A stretch of 44,093 nucleotides of DNA from Bdellovibrionaceae bacterium UBA2316 (GCA_002345205.1 DDVI01000082.1:1-44093), one strand, 5' to 3'. Counted from the stretch's first letter, positions 8,138 through 16,146 are shown. Numbers and translations: made by a program. The notes: generated by a model from the sequence alone, not told the origin.

Positions 8138-9052
8138 AAAAATGTTTTTTTAGCGGTGTTCTTTGGTCTTTCAACTACGACATGGGCGGCAGCGGTGCCA
8201 AGCCCGCAACAAATCGATCTCGGTGAATACATCGTTACCGATGTGACCGAGCTGTATCCAGAAAATAACTATTACGATCAAACTCAGGAGTGTAGTGATG
8301 CTAGCGCTCAGTCGGGGGACACCGGTAGCGGTGCCATCGTTGGTGGCGATTCTGGCGGTGGTAGCGGACTGCCTGTAATTGGGGGATCTGGTGCAACGAG
8401 CCCGGGTGGTGGTACGGTCATCGTAGCACCTGGAAACTCAGGTTCTGGCATCGGGGGGATTGGTGGAATCGGAGGCATCGGTAGCATCGGCGGTGTTGGC
8501 GGTATCGGCGGCGGCATCGGCACAGGCGGTGGCGGATTGTTTCCTGGAAACTCAGGAATCATTGTCGATCAGATTATAAATATAGGAAATATGGTTTGGT
8601 CGATTGTACAGCAAGGCAGACCAACGATGAGAGTCAGTACATACCGTGCCCACGGATTGCCAAAAGGTGTAATGTGCTGGACTGATCTAGAAGAATGGAA
8701 AATTCCAAAATCAAAAGTGTTTACAGTCGAACAAAAAACAAAGATAGGACAAAAAGTAGCGAAGTTTACATTCAGAATTAGCTACGTATACGGCGGCAGC
8801 TTCAACGGCGTAGGTCAATACTTAGCGAACGTATCTGTAACGCCAGTCGATCTAAGTGTAGGCTGGGGAGTAGACTTCGCATCAGAAGTGCAAATTCCAA
8901 GCGTATTCAATATCGGAAAGAAAGCTGATCCACTCGCCGCGATGCAAGTCTTTGTTTATTGGGGCGTCGGCAATGCGCTCAAGATGCAGCAGAAATCACT
9001 ATTGTTTAACGTCATGGGCGACGGACGTATCGAACAAGCCGCACAAAACTAA
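8129..9052 (+). CDS. secreted protein with glycine-rich repeat segment
   Basis: A 307-residue exported protein: signal peptide MKLKNVFLAVFFGLSTTTWAAA, a short acidic region, then a Gly/Ile/Ser low-complexity block (about 65-145) with runs of GGIGGIGG and spaced PGNSG units. A folded C-terminal domain of about 160 residues (VSTYRAHGLPKGVMCWTDLEEWKIPKSK...) follows, with several strand-like segments. The family is not recognised. The Gly-rich block is probably a flexible linker or surface-exposed spacer; its length may vary by slippage. The ribosome-binding site is exceptionally strong (GGAGGGG) and lies in a hairpin loop. No U-tract terminator follows; instead a structured region begins at 9064. 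Confidence 0.75.
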   Translation: MKLKNVFLAVFFGLSTTTWAAAVPSPQQIDLGEYIVTDVTELYPENNYYDQTQECSDASAQSGDTGSGAIVGGDSGGGSGLPVIGGSGATSPGGGTVIVAPGNSGSGIGGIGGIGGIGSIGGVGGIGGGIGTGGGGLFPGNSGIIVDQIINIGNMVWSIVQQGRPTMRVSTYRAHGLPKGVMCWTDLEEWKIPKSKVFTVEQKTKIGQKVAKFTFRISYVYGGSFNGVGQYLANVSVTPVDLSVGWGVDFASEVQIPSVFNIGKKADPLAAMQVFVYWGVGNALKMQQKSLLFNVMGDGRIEQAAQN

Positions 9053-9063
9053 TGAGTTAAGGT

Positions 9064-9165
9064 AGCCGTCTCACAATGAGATGTCTGGCGGTTACTCACG
9101 CAGTAACAAAATTCGTAACAATCGGCCAAGCTCGACGTTAAGTCGTATAGAATCGAGGCCGATTG
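9064..9165 (+). promoter_or_regulatory. structured leader with three successive stem-loops
   Basis: Three stems occur in about 100 bases ahead of the gene at 9192. They are CGTCTCA/TGAGATG (9067-9073 with 9077-9083, one G-U), GTTACT/AGTAAC (9091-9096 with 9102-9107), and a 9-bp perfect CAATCGGCC/GGCCGATTG (9119-9127 with 9157-9165). The last can extend inward through CTCGA/TCGAG-type pairing. None is followed by a U-tract, so these are not simple terminators. It could be a cis-regulatory leader, an unannotated small RNA, or hairpins stabilising the upstream mRNA. Confidence 0.45.
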
Positions 9166-9191
9166 GCATACTGGGTGCTTTAGTGAATAGT

Positions 9192-9680
9192 ATGAAAAAT
9201 TTGGTATTATCTTTAATTGTGTTAATGATTGGCTCATCGGTGATGGCTAAGTCGACGTGTTCGATTCCAATTGATTCGGCATCGGGCGAGTTTAAAGATA
9301 ATGCCGTTTTGAATGAGCGCCTAAAGAAGCATCAGAAATTAAAAAATATCACCTTTTCTGTCGAGCTTGAAAACCTGAACAGTGAAAAGAATAATAAGAT
9401 TAATCTGATTTTTACTACAACTCAGTCTAAGAAGTTCGAGACGACCTATAATATGTACAATAAAAGTGTGAACGTTTGGAAAGTAGATTTTTCGACGAGC
9501 CAAATTTTTCCACAACTTTTTAAGAACTATTTAAATGTGACTCACTATAATTCCAAATACTATTTTCGAATGTATGATACACCAGCGGAAAAAACGATTG
9601 TGAATTTAGTATTTGATTCAAGTCACTGTACAACAGCGCAAAAAACAAATGTTTTATCGCGCGCTAGTGTTTCCCCGTAA
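9192..9680 (+). CDS. small secreted protein of unknown function
   Basis: A 162-residue protein from the ATG of MKNLVLSLIVLMIGSSVMA, a clear signal peptide. The frame is open 111 bases further upstream, but that part overlaps the structured leader and lacks gene-like composition. The mature domain has one Cys near the N-terminus (STCSIPID) and one near the C-terminus (SSHCTTAQ), possibly a disulfide. It also has strand-rich sequence (NLNSEKNNKINLIFTTTQS, YYFRMYDTPAEKTIVNLVF). No family is recognised. The last 27 bases overlap the convergent rarA. Confidence 0.7.
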   Translation: MKNLVLSLIVLMIGSSVMAKSTCSIPIDSASGEFKDNAVLNERLKKHQKLKNITFSVELENLNSEKNNKINLIFTTTQSKKFETTYNMYNKSVNVWKVDFSTSQIFPQLFKNYLNVTHYNSKYYFRMYDTPAEKTIVNLVFDSSHCTTAQKTNVLSRASVSP

Positions 9681-10943
9681 CCACGCCATAAAATCTTTTA
9701 AGTTCTTTTCTTGACCATAGTCATTGGGTTGATAAAAATCCTCGGTAATTTTTAAATCACTTGGCAAGTAATCTTGCGCTACCCAAGATTTTGGGAAATC
9801 GTGAGGATATTTGTAGGTCTTCGTTATGTTAGGAATATTACCTGAACGCAGATGATCCGGAATTTCAAAATCAGAATGCTTTTGGAAAAAAGCACGAGCT
9901 GCATGAAGCGCTTTGTAAGAACGATTACTCTTCGGGCAACTTGATAAGAACGTTACCACTTGAGCCAGTACAATTTCAGCTTCTGGCATGCCGACTAATT
10001 CAACAGCTTGTAAACCATTGATCGCGATGGTCAGAGCCCGCGGTTCTGCATTTCCCACATCTTCAGACGCTAAGATCACTAATCTGCGGGCCACGAATAC
10101 TGGGTCTTCCCCCGCGTCGATCATCTTCACCATATATAAAAGAGCCGCATTCGTATCACTACCGCGAATAGATTTAATAAACGCTGAAATCGTGTCGTAA
10201 TGTTCAGAGCCTTTTTTGTCGTAGGCGATATATTTCTTTTCTAACAGAATTTCTAAATCGCTCATTGGTGATTTGTCATTTACGTTGGAATAGAACAGAG
10301 TTTCGATCAAATTGTAAAAACGACGAACATCACCATTTGAAATGTCGATAACAAATTGCAAAGCTTCGTCAGTTAAAAAATGATCGCAATCAGCTTTTAA
10401 TTGCTCGCAGGCTTTGGTGTATAACGATTGTAGAACGTCTTTTTCTGGTTTTGTAAATGTGATGATACGTGATCGGCTCAGTAAGGCGCGATTTAATTCA
10501 TAGTTTGGATTTTCAGTCGTCGCACCAATCAAAATGAAATGGCCCGCTTCTGTGTGGGGTAATAACGTATCTTGTTGGCCTTTGTTTAAGCGATGAATTT
10601 CATCGATGAATAAAACAGTTTTCTTTTGATACAGACGTTTACGTTCCAGTGCTTCGTCCCCAATGGTTTTCATTTCTTTGGTGGATAGGTCCGTCGCATT
10701 TTTTAGTAAGAATGTGTACTTTGTCTCTTTTTCCAGCAAACGTACAAATGTAGTTTTGCCAGTTCCTGGAGGTCCCCATAAAATCAAGTTAGGGAGGAAG
10801 TCTTTCTCTAGCCAAGTCTGAATAGGTAGACGAGTCAGCGTCGAGCCGGCCGTTTTCATAAAATCGGCTAGGGTCTTGGGTCTTAGGATCTCTGAAAGAG
10901 GAACGCCGAGCGGGCTATCATTCGAATGATTAAACAAATCCAT
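9654..10943 (-). CDS. rarA: replication-associated recombination ATPase RarA/MgsA
   Basis: AAA+ clamp-loader-like ATPase acting at stalled forks (homologues MgsA, Mgs1, WRNIP1). The 429-residue length is normal. N-terminal PLSEILRPKTLADF, Walker A GPPGTGKTT (57-65), Walker B FIDEIHR (112-118), sensor ATTENPNYELNRALLSR, and the family-specific C-terminal stretch GSDTNAALLYMVKMIDAGEDP...RRLVILASEDVGNAEPRAL (about 268-315) identify it. The protein tail converges with the 9192 gene by 27 bp. No strong Shine-Dalgarno precedes the ATG. An inverted repeat at 10981-11016 lies upstream of its promoter region. Confidence 0.95.
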   Translation of the reverse strand: MDLFNHSNDSPLGVPLSEILRPKTLADFMKTAGSTLTRLPIQTWLEKDFLPNLILWGPPGTGKTTFVRLLEKETKYTFLLKNATDLSTKEMKTIGDEALERKRLYQKKTVLFIDEIHRLNKGQQDTLLPHTEAGHFILIGATTENPNYELNRALLSRSRIITFTKPEKDVLQSLYTKACEQLKADCDHFLTDEALQFVIDISNGDVRRFYNLIETLFYSNVNDKSPMSDLEILLEKKYIAYDKKGSEHYDTISAFIKSIRGSDTNAALLYMVKMIDAGEDPVFVARRLVILASEDVGNAEPRALTIAINGLQAVELVGMPEAEIVLAQVVTFLSSCPKSNRSYKALHAARAFFQKHSDFEIPDHLRSGNIPNITKTYKYPHDFPKSWVAQDYLPSDLKITEDFYQPNDYGQEKNLKDFMAWLRGNTSAR

Positions 10944-10980
10944 AGGTAATATTGTGTTTAGTACAAAAATCCTTTGGCTT

Positions 10981-11016
10981 CTATGAATTAATCATATTGC
11001 ATCACAATATACATAG
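10981..11016. promoter_or_regulatory. nested inverted repeat upstream of rarA
   Basis: ATATTG (10994-10999) and CAATAT (11005-11010) around CATCA, flanked by CTATG (10981-10985) and CATAG (11012-11016). The nested symmetry could be an operator or a hairpin in the rarA promoter region. The arms are short and AT-rich, so chance is not excluded. Confidence 0.3.
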
Positions 11017-11040
11017 TTTTTTGCCCTTTCCCCAAACCCT

Positions 11041-11178
11041 GTGGCCTGCCGTGAGTATGCAAAACATCTGATCGTTGCTGCTGTTGGATCTTGGAAAGCA
11101 ACTAAATCCAATGATGATTGGTCTAGCGGCGTTAAGTGTGTTTCTTCTGTGGATGTAACACGGACGCTAGATTTCTAA
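11041..11178 (+). pseudogene. possible gene remnant (C-terminal fragment)
   Basis: A frame open from about 11017 to a stop at 11176-11178 encodes a gene-like hydrophilic tail, ACREYAKHLIVAAVGSWK followed by ATKSNDDWSSGVKCVSSVDV and RTLDF. No start codon with a ribosome-binding site, signal peptide or N-terminal domain precedes it; a stop codon sits just upstream. It looks like the surviving end of a decayed secreted or cytosolic protein. Family unknown; it could also be a chance open frame. Confidence 0.3.
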
Positions 11179-11214
11179 TTGACATAGAGTAGGTGCATAC
11201 TTTGAACTACTCCT

Positions 11215-11709
11215 ATGAAAACAAAACTTATTTTATTAGCCGTTGTTTTAGTATTGAGTCCGAAGTTATTTGCGCAAAAAAATGAGTTAGCCAAACTCAC
11301 ATATTCGTCTGACACGATATTGGACTATGTCTTAGCTAAGAAAAAATTAGTCAGGAACCCTGCGCTTGCGGTGCCCGAGATCCTCCTTGAAAGCGTGACT
11401 CCTTTGGAAGTTTTTCAAACTGCCCTACACGAGCAGTGGAACTTTTTACCGGAGTTTTTTACAAACGCCTACAGTGTTAAAAGCAACCGCATTTTTCTAA
11501 TGGATAAGAAATCTTATTACGACCGATTAAAGCGCTGTATAGATGATTCGTTGGCGCACGAGCTGGTTCATTACGTACAAGTCGTTTATCAAAAATGGGA
11601 TTTGACCGATGAATCCTTAGAGTGGGATGCCGTTGACATTCAAACTCAATTCAGAGAAGACTTTTGCACACGGCATGAAAATTCGAGAATTTCAAAAATT
11701 AGACATTAA
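11215..11709 (+). CDS. secreted protein with HExxH metallopeptidase-like motif
   Basis: A 164-residue protein with signal peptide MKTKLILLAVVLVLSPKLFA. The C-terminal half has HELVH (His115, Glu116, His119) followed 17 residues later by SLEWDAVDIQ (Glu136). This is the gluzincin arrangement: two zinc His, catalytic Glu and a third Glu ligand. It is short for a full peptidase, like the minimal zincin families of unknown substrate. Cys residues flank the motif (RCIDD and FCTRH) and may pair. There is no clear Shine-Dalgarno; the upstream bases contain a 6-bp inverted repeat (GAGTAG/CTACTC). It overlaps the next gene by 35 bp. Confidence 0.72.
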   Translation: MKTKLILLAVVLVLSPKLFAQKNELAKLTYSSDTILDYVLAKKKLVRNPALAVPEILLESVTPLEVFQTALHEQWNFLPEFFTNAYSVKSNRIFLMDKKSYYDRLKRCIDDSLAHELVHYVQVVYQKWDLTDESLEWDAVDIQTQFREDFCTRHENSRISKIRH

Positions 11710-12235
11710 GAATGTAAAATCCTTTTGCGATGCAAACATCGGCAAAGATTACTATTCTGAAGTAGAGCTTGAAGATAGTCAGCGCCGATCAGAAAAAAAT
11801 GGTGTTGTGACTTCGTTTGTTTTGGTCGATGAACAAGATAATAACAAAATTCATGGATTGCGCCTGTGTTATCCACCGGGCCAATGGGACCATGGTAAAG
11901 GTAAAAAATTAAGTCCTGAATTATGGGGACACGATTTAGCAAATCTTGGTTATTTTCAAAGCCTGTTCTTGTCTTCAGATGTTCAAGGGCAAGGGTGGGG
12001 ACCTAAATTATCAGAGCGGGCAATCGAAGCCTTAAAGACCTTGCACGCTCGTGGGATTCTGACTCACTGTTGGAAAGAATCACCAGCTAATTCGTCTTTT
12101 AAATATCTAAATAAGATTGGTTTTAAAACATTAAAAGAACATCCCGATTATTGGATTGACGTTAAATACGTTTGCACCAGGGACGGTTATCCGTGCCGAT
12201 GTACCGCCATCGAAATGATTTTGGAGCTTAAATGA
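11675..12235 (+). CDS. GNAT-family N-acetyltransferase
   Basis: A 186-residue protein; I start at the ATG of MKIREFQKLDIKNVKSFCD, the usual GNAT N-terminal pattern, rather than further upstream inside the preceding gene. The acetyl-CoA-binding region is LSSDVQGQGWGPKLSERAIEAL (Q/R-x-x-G-x-G/A-like loop) and the C-terminal helix and strand are SSFKYLNKIGFKTL. A C-terminal Cys cluster (VCTRDGYPCRC) is unusual and might bind metal. It overlaps the HExxH gene by 35 bp and the FAD oxidoreductase by 4 bp (ATGA), so the three are likely co-translated. Substrate unknown. Confidence 0.8.
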   Translation: MKIREFQKLDIKNVKSFCDANIGKDYYSEVELEDSQRRSEKNGVVTSFVLVDEQDNNKIHGLRLCYPPGQWDHGKGKKLSPELWGHDLANLGYFQSLFLSSDVQGQGWGPKLSERAIEALKTLHARGILTHCWKESPANSSFKYLNKIGFKTLKEHPDYWIDVKYVCTRDGYPCRCTAIEMILELK

Positions 12236-13410
12236 GTATTTCATACTGGAACAGCGCTAGCGACAAAAAGAAAATAGAAACTGATTTTTTAGTTATCGGT
12301 GGCGGCATTGCTGGTTTGTCTTCGGCCTATTGGTTAGAGAAAAAATTTCCTACGTCAAAGATAGCTTTAATCGAACGCCATAAAATCGGTTCAGGAGCAT
12401 CAGGTCGAAATGCAGGCTTTGTAACGTGTGGATCGTCAGAACATTTCGCTAAACTAGTGACGGATTTCGGTCCCGAAAAAGCCATAGAAATTTGGAAATT
12501 TTCAGAGCAAAACCGAGAGTTGTTAAAATCCGAAGTTATCAAAGGTAATGCGGACAAACTTCTATTTGGTAGTACGGGTTCATGTACTGTGGCTGCCAGC
12601 GATGCCGATTACAGTCGTTACATAACACTTGCGGATACAATGGCTAAATTAGGAATCGACGTCGAGTTAATTAATGAAGCCAAAATCAAATCGGACTACG
12701 CGGTTAAAGGATTCAAAGGCGGCATCGAGTATAAACATGATGGTGAAGTTCATCCGATCTTGTTGCTAAAAGAATTACGATCGTTGCTAAAAAATACTGA
12801 AATCATCGAAGACCAAGAAATCTGCAAAATGGAATCGGATGCCGGTGTGTATTGTGAAACTCAGCATTTACGTATTCAAAGCCAGAAAGTTTTAGTTACC
12901 TTAAACGGTTATTTGGGATTGTTTTGGCCGAACTGGGAAAAATTAGTACGACCACAACGTGGTCAGGTCATTGTGACTGAACCGCTTCCCAAGCGAGTAA
13001 AAGGTCCGTGTTACTTGACCAAACATTTATGCTATTTTCGTCAAATGCCCACGGGTGAGCTATTAATCGGCGGATTTAGAAATCTAGATTTAGAAAACGA
13101 GAACACCTATAGCGATCAGGTGTCAGAAAAAATTCAGAAGGCACTGTTTGATTTCACTAAAGATTTTTTCGATTTTACCGCTGATGCTAAGATTAAGAAC
13201 CAATGGTCTGGTATCATGGGTTTTACGCCCGATGGGCAAATGATTATCGGCGAAGCTCCGCAGTTTAAAAATGTTCATTTGATGGCTGGGTGTTCTGGAC
13301 ATGGTATGGGATTGTCGTTCCATGCAGCCAAAGTTCTGGTTGAATCATTGAACGACGAAAGAGCTATCCCTTCGCATCTTGGTCTAAATCGTTATTTAGC
13401 AATGTTATAG
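12232..13410 (+). CDS. FAD-dependent amino-acid/amine oxidase (DAO family)
   Basis: A 392-residue D-amino-acid-oxidase-superfamily protein. The N-terminal Rossmann motif VIGGGIAGLSSAYWLE (residues about 21-36) is followed by LIERHKIGSGASGRNAGFV (44-64), typical of glycine/sarcosine oxidase and gamma-glutamylputrescine oxidase-like enzymes. C-terminal SGIMGFTPDGQMIIGEAP and GCSGHGMGLSFHAAK close the FAD site. It oxidises an amine or amino acid with FAD; the true substrate cannot be told. ATGA overlap with the GNAT gene suggests a joint function on an amine metabolite. Its 3' end overlaps the convergent PilZ gene by 19 bp. Confidence 0.85.
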   Translation: MSISYWNSASDKKKIETDFLVIGGGIAGLSSAYWLEKKFPTSKIALIERHKIGSGASGRNAGFVTCGSSEHFAKLVTDFGPEKAIEIWKFSEQNRELLKSEVIKGNADKLLFGSTGSCTVAASDADYSRYITLADTMAKLGIDVELINEAKIKSDYAVKGFKGGIEYKHDGEVHPILLLKELRSLLKNTEIIEDQEICKMESDAGVYCETQHLRIQSQKVLVTLNGYLGLFWPNWEKLVRPQRGQVIVTEPLPKRVKGPCYLTKHLCYFRQMPTGELLIGGFRNLDLENENTYSDQVSEKIQKALFDFTKDFFDFTADAKIKNQWSGIMGFTPDGQMIIGEAPQFKNVHLMAGCSGHGMGLSFHAAKVLVESLNDERAIPSHLGLNRYLAML

Positions 13411-14624
13411 AGCATATCTTTTGCTAGCTCGTAGATCTCGGGCATTTTGGTTTCAAATTCGATTCCAAAACCTCTTGGTGATTTTGCACTTTGTCCTCTA
13501 TTTTCCCAAATAATGCGAGACTCAATCGTAAAGTTTTTTCCTTGAAGATTAAATTTCAACGATACTTCCTGTTCTTGCAATGCCGTTAGCTTTTGGTTGT
13601 GAGGAATCTTTACGAAACAACCATCGCTAGAAATATCCGTAATTTTTGTAAGAATGTCGCGTCCGTCGATTTTTAGAACAGCAAACAAATCAACTGGCAC
13701 CCGATATTTTCGAATGATGTAGTCTATCTTTTCTGCGCCCACTAACTTTTCTAAACGATCACGATCAAATAGATGATAATAAACTTCATTGAAGAACATG
13801 AAATCGTTTTTCTTTAATCGATTTAAGAAATCAGTCTTTCTATTGAAAAGATGTTGAATTAAATCGTAGTTAAGTGTTGGGAATAGGACTTGCCCCTGAT
13901 TCCGTACGGGGAATTTTAGTCGTTCATCGCGTTTGGCAACGAACGATTGAATGTTTAGATTTGTATTTAAATTTAAATCTAAAAAATTACGACGATTTAA
14001 ATTAATCTTCACCAGGTCTAGTCCCATAAAGACAGAAAACGCCGTAGTTGAATGAGGATACTTTAGAATTCCTCCACGACGCTCAAACGGCCAAAGTGAT
14101 TCGTAGAAGACTTGATTTTCTAAGTCGATGTTTAAAATCAAACGAGTCACTTGCAAAAACTGTTTTGAGAAAATCAAAACATATTTCATTAACAGTAAAA
14201 AGATACTTTGATCTTTGTTTCGGAAAGAGTCATGGACTGCTACTGCAGAAATTTCAGCTAACTTGCCGTCAGACTTTCTATAGAAGTCGTTAATCTTGCC
14301 GTAATATTTATCAGAGGGTAAACCTAAATAGGAATCCTTGTATAGGTAAACGGCCCCAATAACTTTATCGTTAAATGTGGCAATGATTAAATTAGTTTCG
14401 GGCAAAAGTGCGAATGAATTGAAAAAGTATCCCGTAGGATCCGGTGTCATGTATTTTTTTGAGATGTAGCAATCGTGAAGTAATTTAAGCCCGGCTTCAA
14501 ATTCTTCTTTGGTGGTCGCCATTTTAATTTTTATATTTTTGTTATCAATGAACGAAGATGGCGAGAATTTCTTTTTGAGAAAAAACGAATACAGATCTTT
14601 TGGTATCATCTTTCTGATACTCAT
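13392..14624 (-). CDS. FeeM-like acyltransferase fused to PilZ domain
   Basis: A 410-residue protein starting at ATG 14624 with GGGAGTGG just upstream (an upstream GTG at 14678 has poorer support). The N-terminal ~230 residues resemble the GNAT-fold N-acyl amino acid synthase (FeeM) type, with LIIATFNDKVIGAVYLY and AEISAVAVHDSFRNKDQSIFLLLMKYV. The C-terminal ~100 residues form a PilZ domain with RKYRVPVDL and TDISSDGCFVKI (D-x-S-x-x-G intact; the first motif is R-x-x-R, shorter than the usual R-x-x-x-R). PilZ domains bind c-di-GMP, so activity may be gated by that messenger. Acyl donor and acceptor are unknown. Confidence 0.75.
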   Translation of the reverse strand: MSIRKMIPKDLYSFFLKKKFSPSSFIDNKNIKIKMATTKEEFEAGLKLLHDCYISKKYMTPDPTGYFFNSFALLPETNLIIATFNDKVIGAVYLYKDSYLGLPSDKYYGKINDFYRKSDGKLAEISAVAVHDSFRNKDQSIFLLLMKYVLIFSKQFLQVTRLILNIDLENQVFYESLWPFERRGGILKYPHSTTAFSVFMGLDLVKINLNRRNFLDLNLNTNLNIQSFVAKRDERLKFPVRNQGQVLFPTLNYDLIQHLFNRKTDFLNRLKKNDFMFFNEVYYHLFDRDRLEKLVGAEKIDYIIRKYRVPVDLFAVLKIDGRDILTKITDISSDGCFVKIPHNQKLTALQEQEVSLKFNLQGKNFTIESRIIWENRGQSAKSPRGFGIEFETKMPEIYELAKDMLYNIAK

Positions 14625-14932
14625 GGCCCACTCCCAAAGGTGTCGCGTTATGGACGGTTCTATATTTAAGGCTAGCACGCAGTGAGACAGATTTTTTAAA
14701 AAATTATTTTGTCGAACTTTTGGTTACTGAAAGACGTAGTCGGCGAAAGGTTAATATACAGTTTTCTAGTCTTTTCCTCTGAACGTCTCAGGATGAGACG
14801 ATTTTATGTGTTTTTACACGCGGGCACGGAAATAGGAATACTAAATCCTTAGAACCGTTTGAGTGGATTACGCGATTGAATTGGTTTTTACCCTTTCAAT
14901 TTAGTTTCAAATCAAACACACAAGGGATTGGG
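14625..14932. other. divergent intergenic region
   Basis: About 300 bases separating the divergent PilZ gene and the 14933 gene. It holds an AT-rich tract (14695-14715) and a perfect 7-bp inverted repeat CGTCTCA-GGA-TGAGACG (14784-14800). That hairpin has almost the same sequence as the first hairpin of the 9064 leader. No gene-like open frame was seen. Confidence 0.5.
14784..14800. promoter_or_regulatory. CGTCTCA inverted repeat
   Basis: Perfect 7-bp palindromic arms CGTCTCA and TGAGACG around GGA, about 130 bases before the 14933 gene. It matches the arms of the hairpin at 9067-9083, also about 110 bases before a gene start. It could be an operator or a conserved leader hairpin; no U-tract follows. 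Confidence 0.35.
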
Positions 14933-15301
14933 ATGTTCACGGGAGGCGGGGATTCAAGAATGATTCGCCGCCCGATGCAGTTATTAGGTACCGATTACAT
15001 TTTGAAATCGTTATACCGCTATTTTGATGAAAGCTATTTTTCGATATACAGAAATAAAAAGATGCCATTTAGTCGTTACTTAAAGCGAATGACCCAAGAA
15101 ATGGATGTTCTAAAGAAGATTGTTGATTACGTCGAATACGTAGAAAGATCGAAAAACGAAAAAGAAATCACGTTACGTATCCGCACCATTCAAGAAATAA
15201 CGGTGCCGTGGTATTCACCGAGCGCCAAAAACAACGTTGACGCCACGGTGACAGATATGAAACGTAAAACCGATGTTATCCTAAGTAAAACGAGTCGCTA
15301 G
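14933..15301 (+). CDS. small basic protein of unknown function
   Basis: A 122-residue protein; I use the ATG preceded by AAGGGA rather than an in-frame TTG 57 bases upstream. No signal peptide. It is Arg/Lys-rich and helical (TDYILKSLYRYFDESYFSIY, FSRYLKRMTQEMDVLKKIVD) with a predicted coiled segment at 60-95. No family is recognised. It may bind nucleic acid or a partner protein, but nothing shows this. Its stop codon region overlaps the convergent mrp gene by 21 bp. Confidence 0.65.
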   Translation: MFTGGGDSRMIRRPMQLLGTDYILKSLYRYFDESYFSIYRNKKMPFSRYLKRMTQEMDVLKKIVDYVEYVERSKNEKEITLRIRTIQEITVPWYSPSAKNNVDATVTDMKRKTDVILSKTSR

Positions 15302-16072
15302 TTTTTCTGCGATTTGTTTAAATACGACCGATTCTGCGCTCTCTGGATAGCTTTCGATTACTGGGATACCAGCTTCGGACGCTAAACCCACATTTGGATT
15401 AAATGGAACTTCGCCTAGTTTAGGAATTTTAAGTGATTCAAAGTAACCGTCGATTTCGCCTTTTGGGAAGAGTTGCATACGTTCATTCGTAACGGGATTA
15501 ATCATGTAGGCCATATTTTCAACAGCACCTAATAAAGGAACTTGTAAACGTTGGAACATGTCTACGGCTTTCTTGACATCAATTAAAGAAATATTTTGGG
15601 GAGTGGATACGATTACGGCCCCTGCCAAAGGAACTTTTTGAGCTAGGCTTAGTTGAACGTCGCCAGTACCCGGAGGCAAATCAACGATTAAGAAATCAAG
15701 TTCGCCCCATTGAACATCACGTAAAAATTGATCCATCGCTTTGAATAACATGGGGCCGCGCCAAACAACAGCTGCAGATTCCTCAATCAAGAAACCGATA
15801 CTCATCAATTTTAAGCCATAGCGTTCAATAGGAATCAGTTTTTGTTCTGGAGTAATAGCCGGTTTCTGTTTGAGACAACCCAACATACGCGGAATGCTCG
15901 GACCGTAGATATCGGAATCTAAAAGTCCCACTTTGAAACGTTTCGCCAAGGCAAGCGCTAAGTGCGTGCTCACGGTGGACTTACCAACGCCTCCTTTGCC
16001 CGAACTGACGGCGATTACGTGCTTTACGCCTGGTATTTTGGCCTGTTGATCAAATGGGTTTGGAGATGCCAT
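15281..16072 (-). CDS. mrp: Mrp/ApbC-family P-loop ATPase lacking the CxxC
   Basis: NUBPL/Mrp ATPase normally used to carry and insert Fe-S clusters. The deviant Walker A SSGKGGVGKST (23-33), LLDSDIYGPSIPRMLG, IVDLPPGTGDVQLSL and VSTPQNISLIDVKKAVDMF are all family motifs. The usual C-terminal CxxC after VENMAYM is absent: the sequence reads INPVTNERMQLFPKGE. There is no N-terminal MIP18/DUF59 domain, so it is the short ATPase-only form (263 residues). It may therefore still bind and hydrolyse ATP but cannot bridge a cluster in the canonical way. Shine-Dalgarno AAGGA precedes the ATG. Confidence 0.92.
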   Translation of the reverse strand: MASPNPFDQQAKIPGVKHVIAVSSGKGGVGKSTVSTHLALALAKRFKVGLLDSDIYGPSIPRMLGCLKQKPAITPEQKLIPIERYGLKLMSIGFLIEESAAVVWRGPMLFKAMDQFLRDVQWGELDFLIVDLPPGTGDVQLSLAQKVPLAGAVIVSTPQNISLIDVKKAVDMFQRLQVPLLGAVENMAYMINPVTNERMQLFPKGEIDGYFESLKIPKLGEVPFNPNVGLASEAGIPVIESYPESAESVVFKQIAEKLATRFT

Positions 16073-16146
16073 AAACGTGTCCTTTTATTAAAGTCAAAAG
16101 CTTTAACTTGAAACTCTGGGTCATAATTGAGATACTAGAGCCAGAA

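Noticed and set aside
8308..8562. Minus-strand proline-rich open frame
   Set aside because: It is the antisense of the glycine-rich repeat of the 8129 gene (GGN codons read as proline), with no start signals.
9067..9083. Rho-independent terminator of the glycine-rich gene
   Set aside because: Good stem but no following U-tract.
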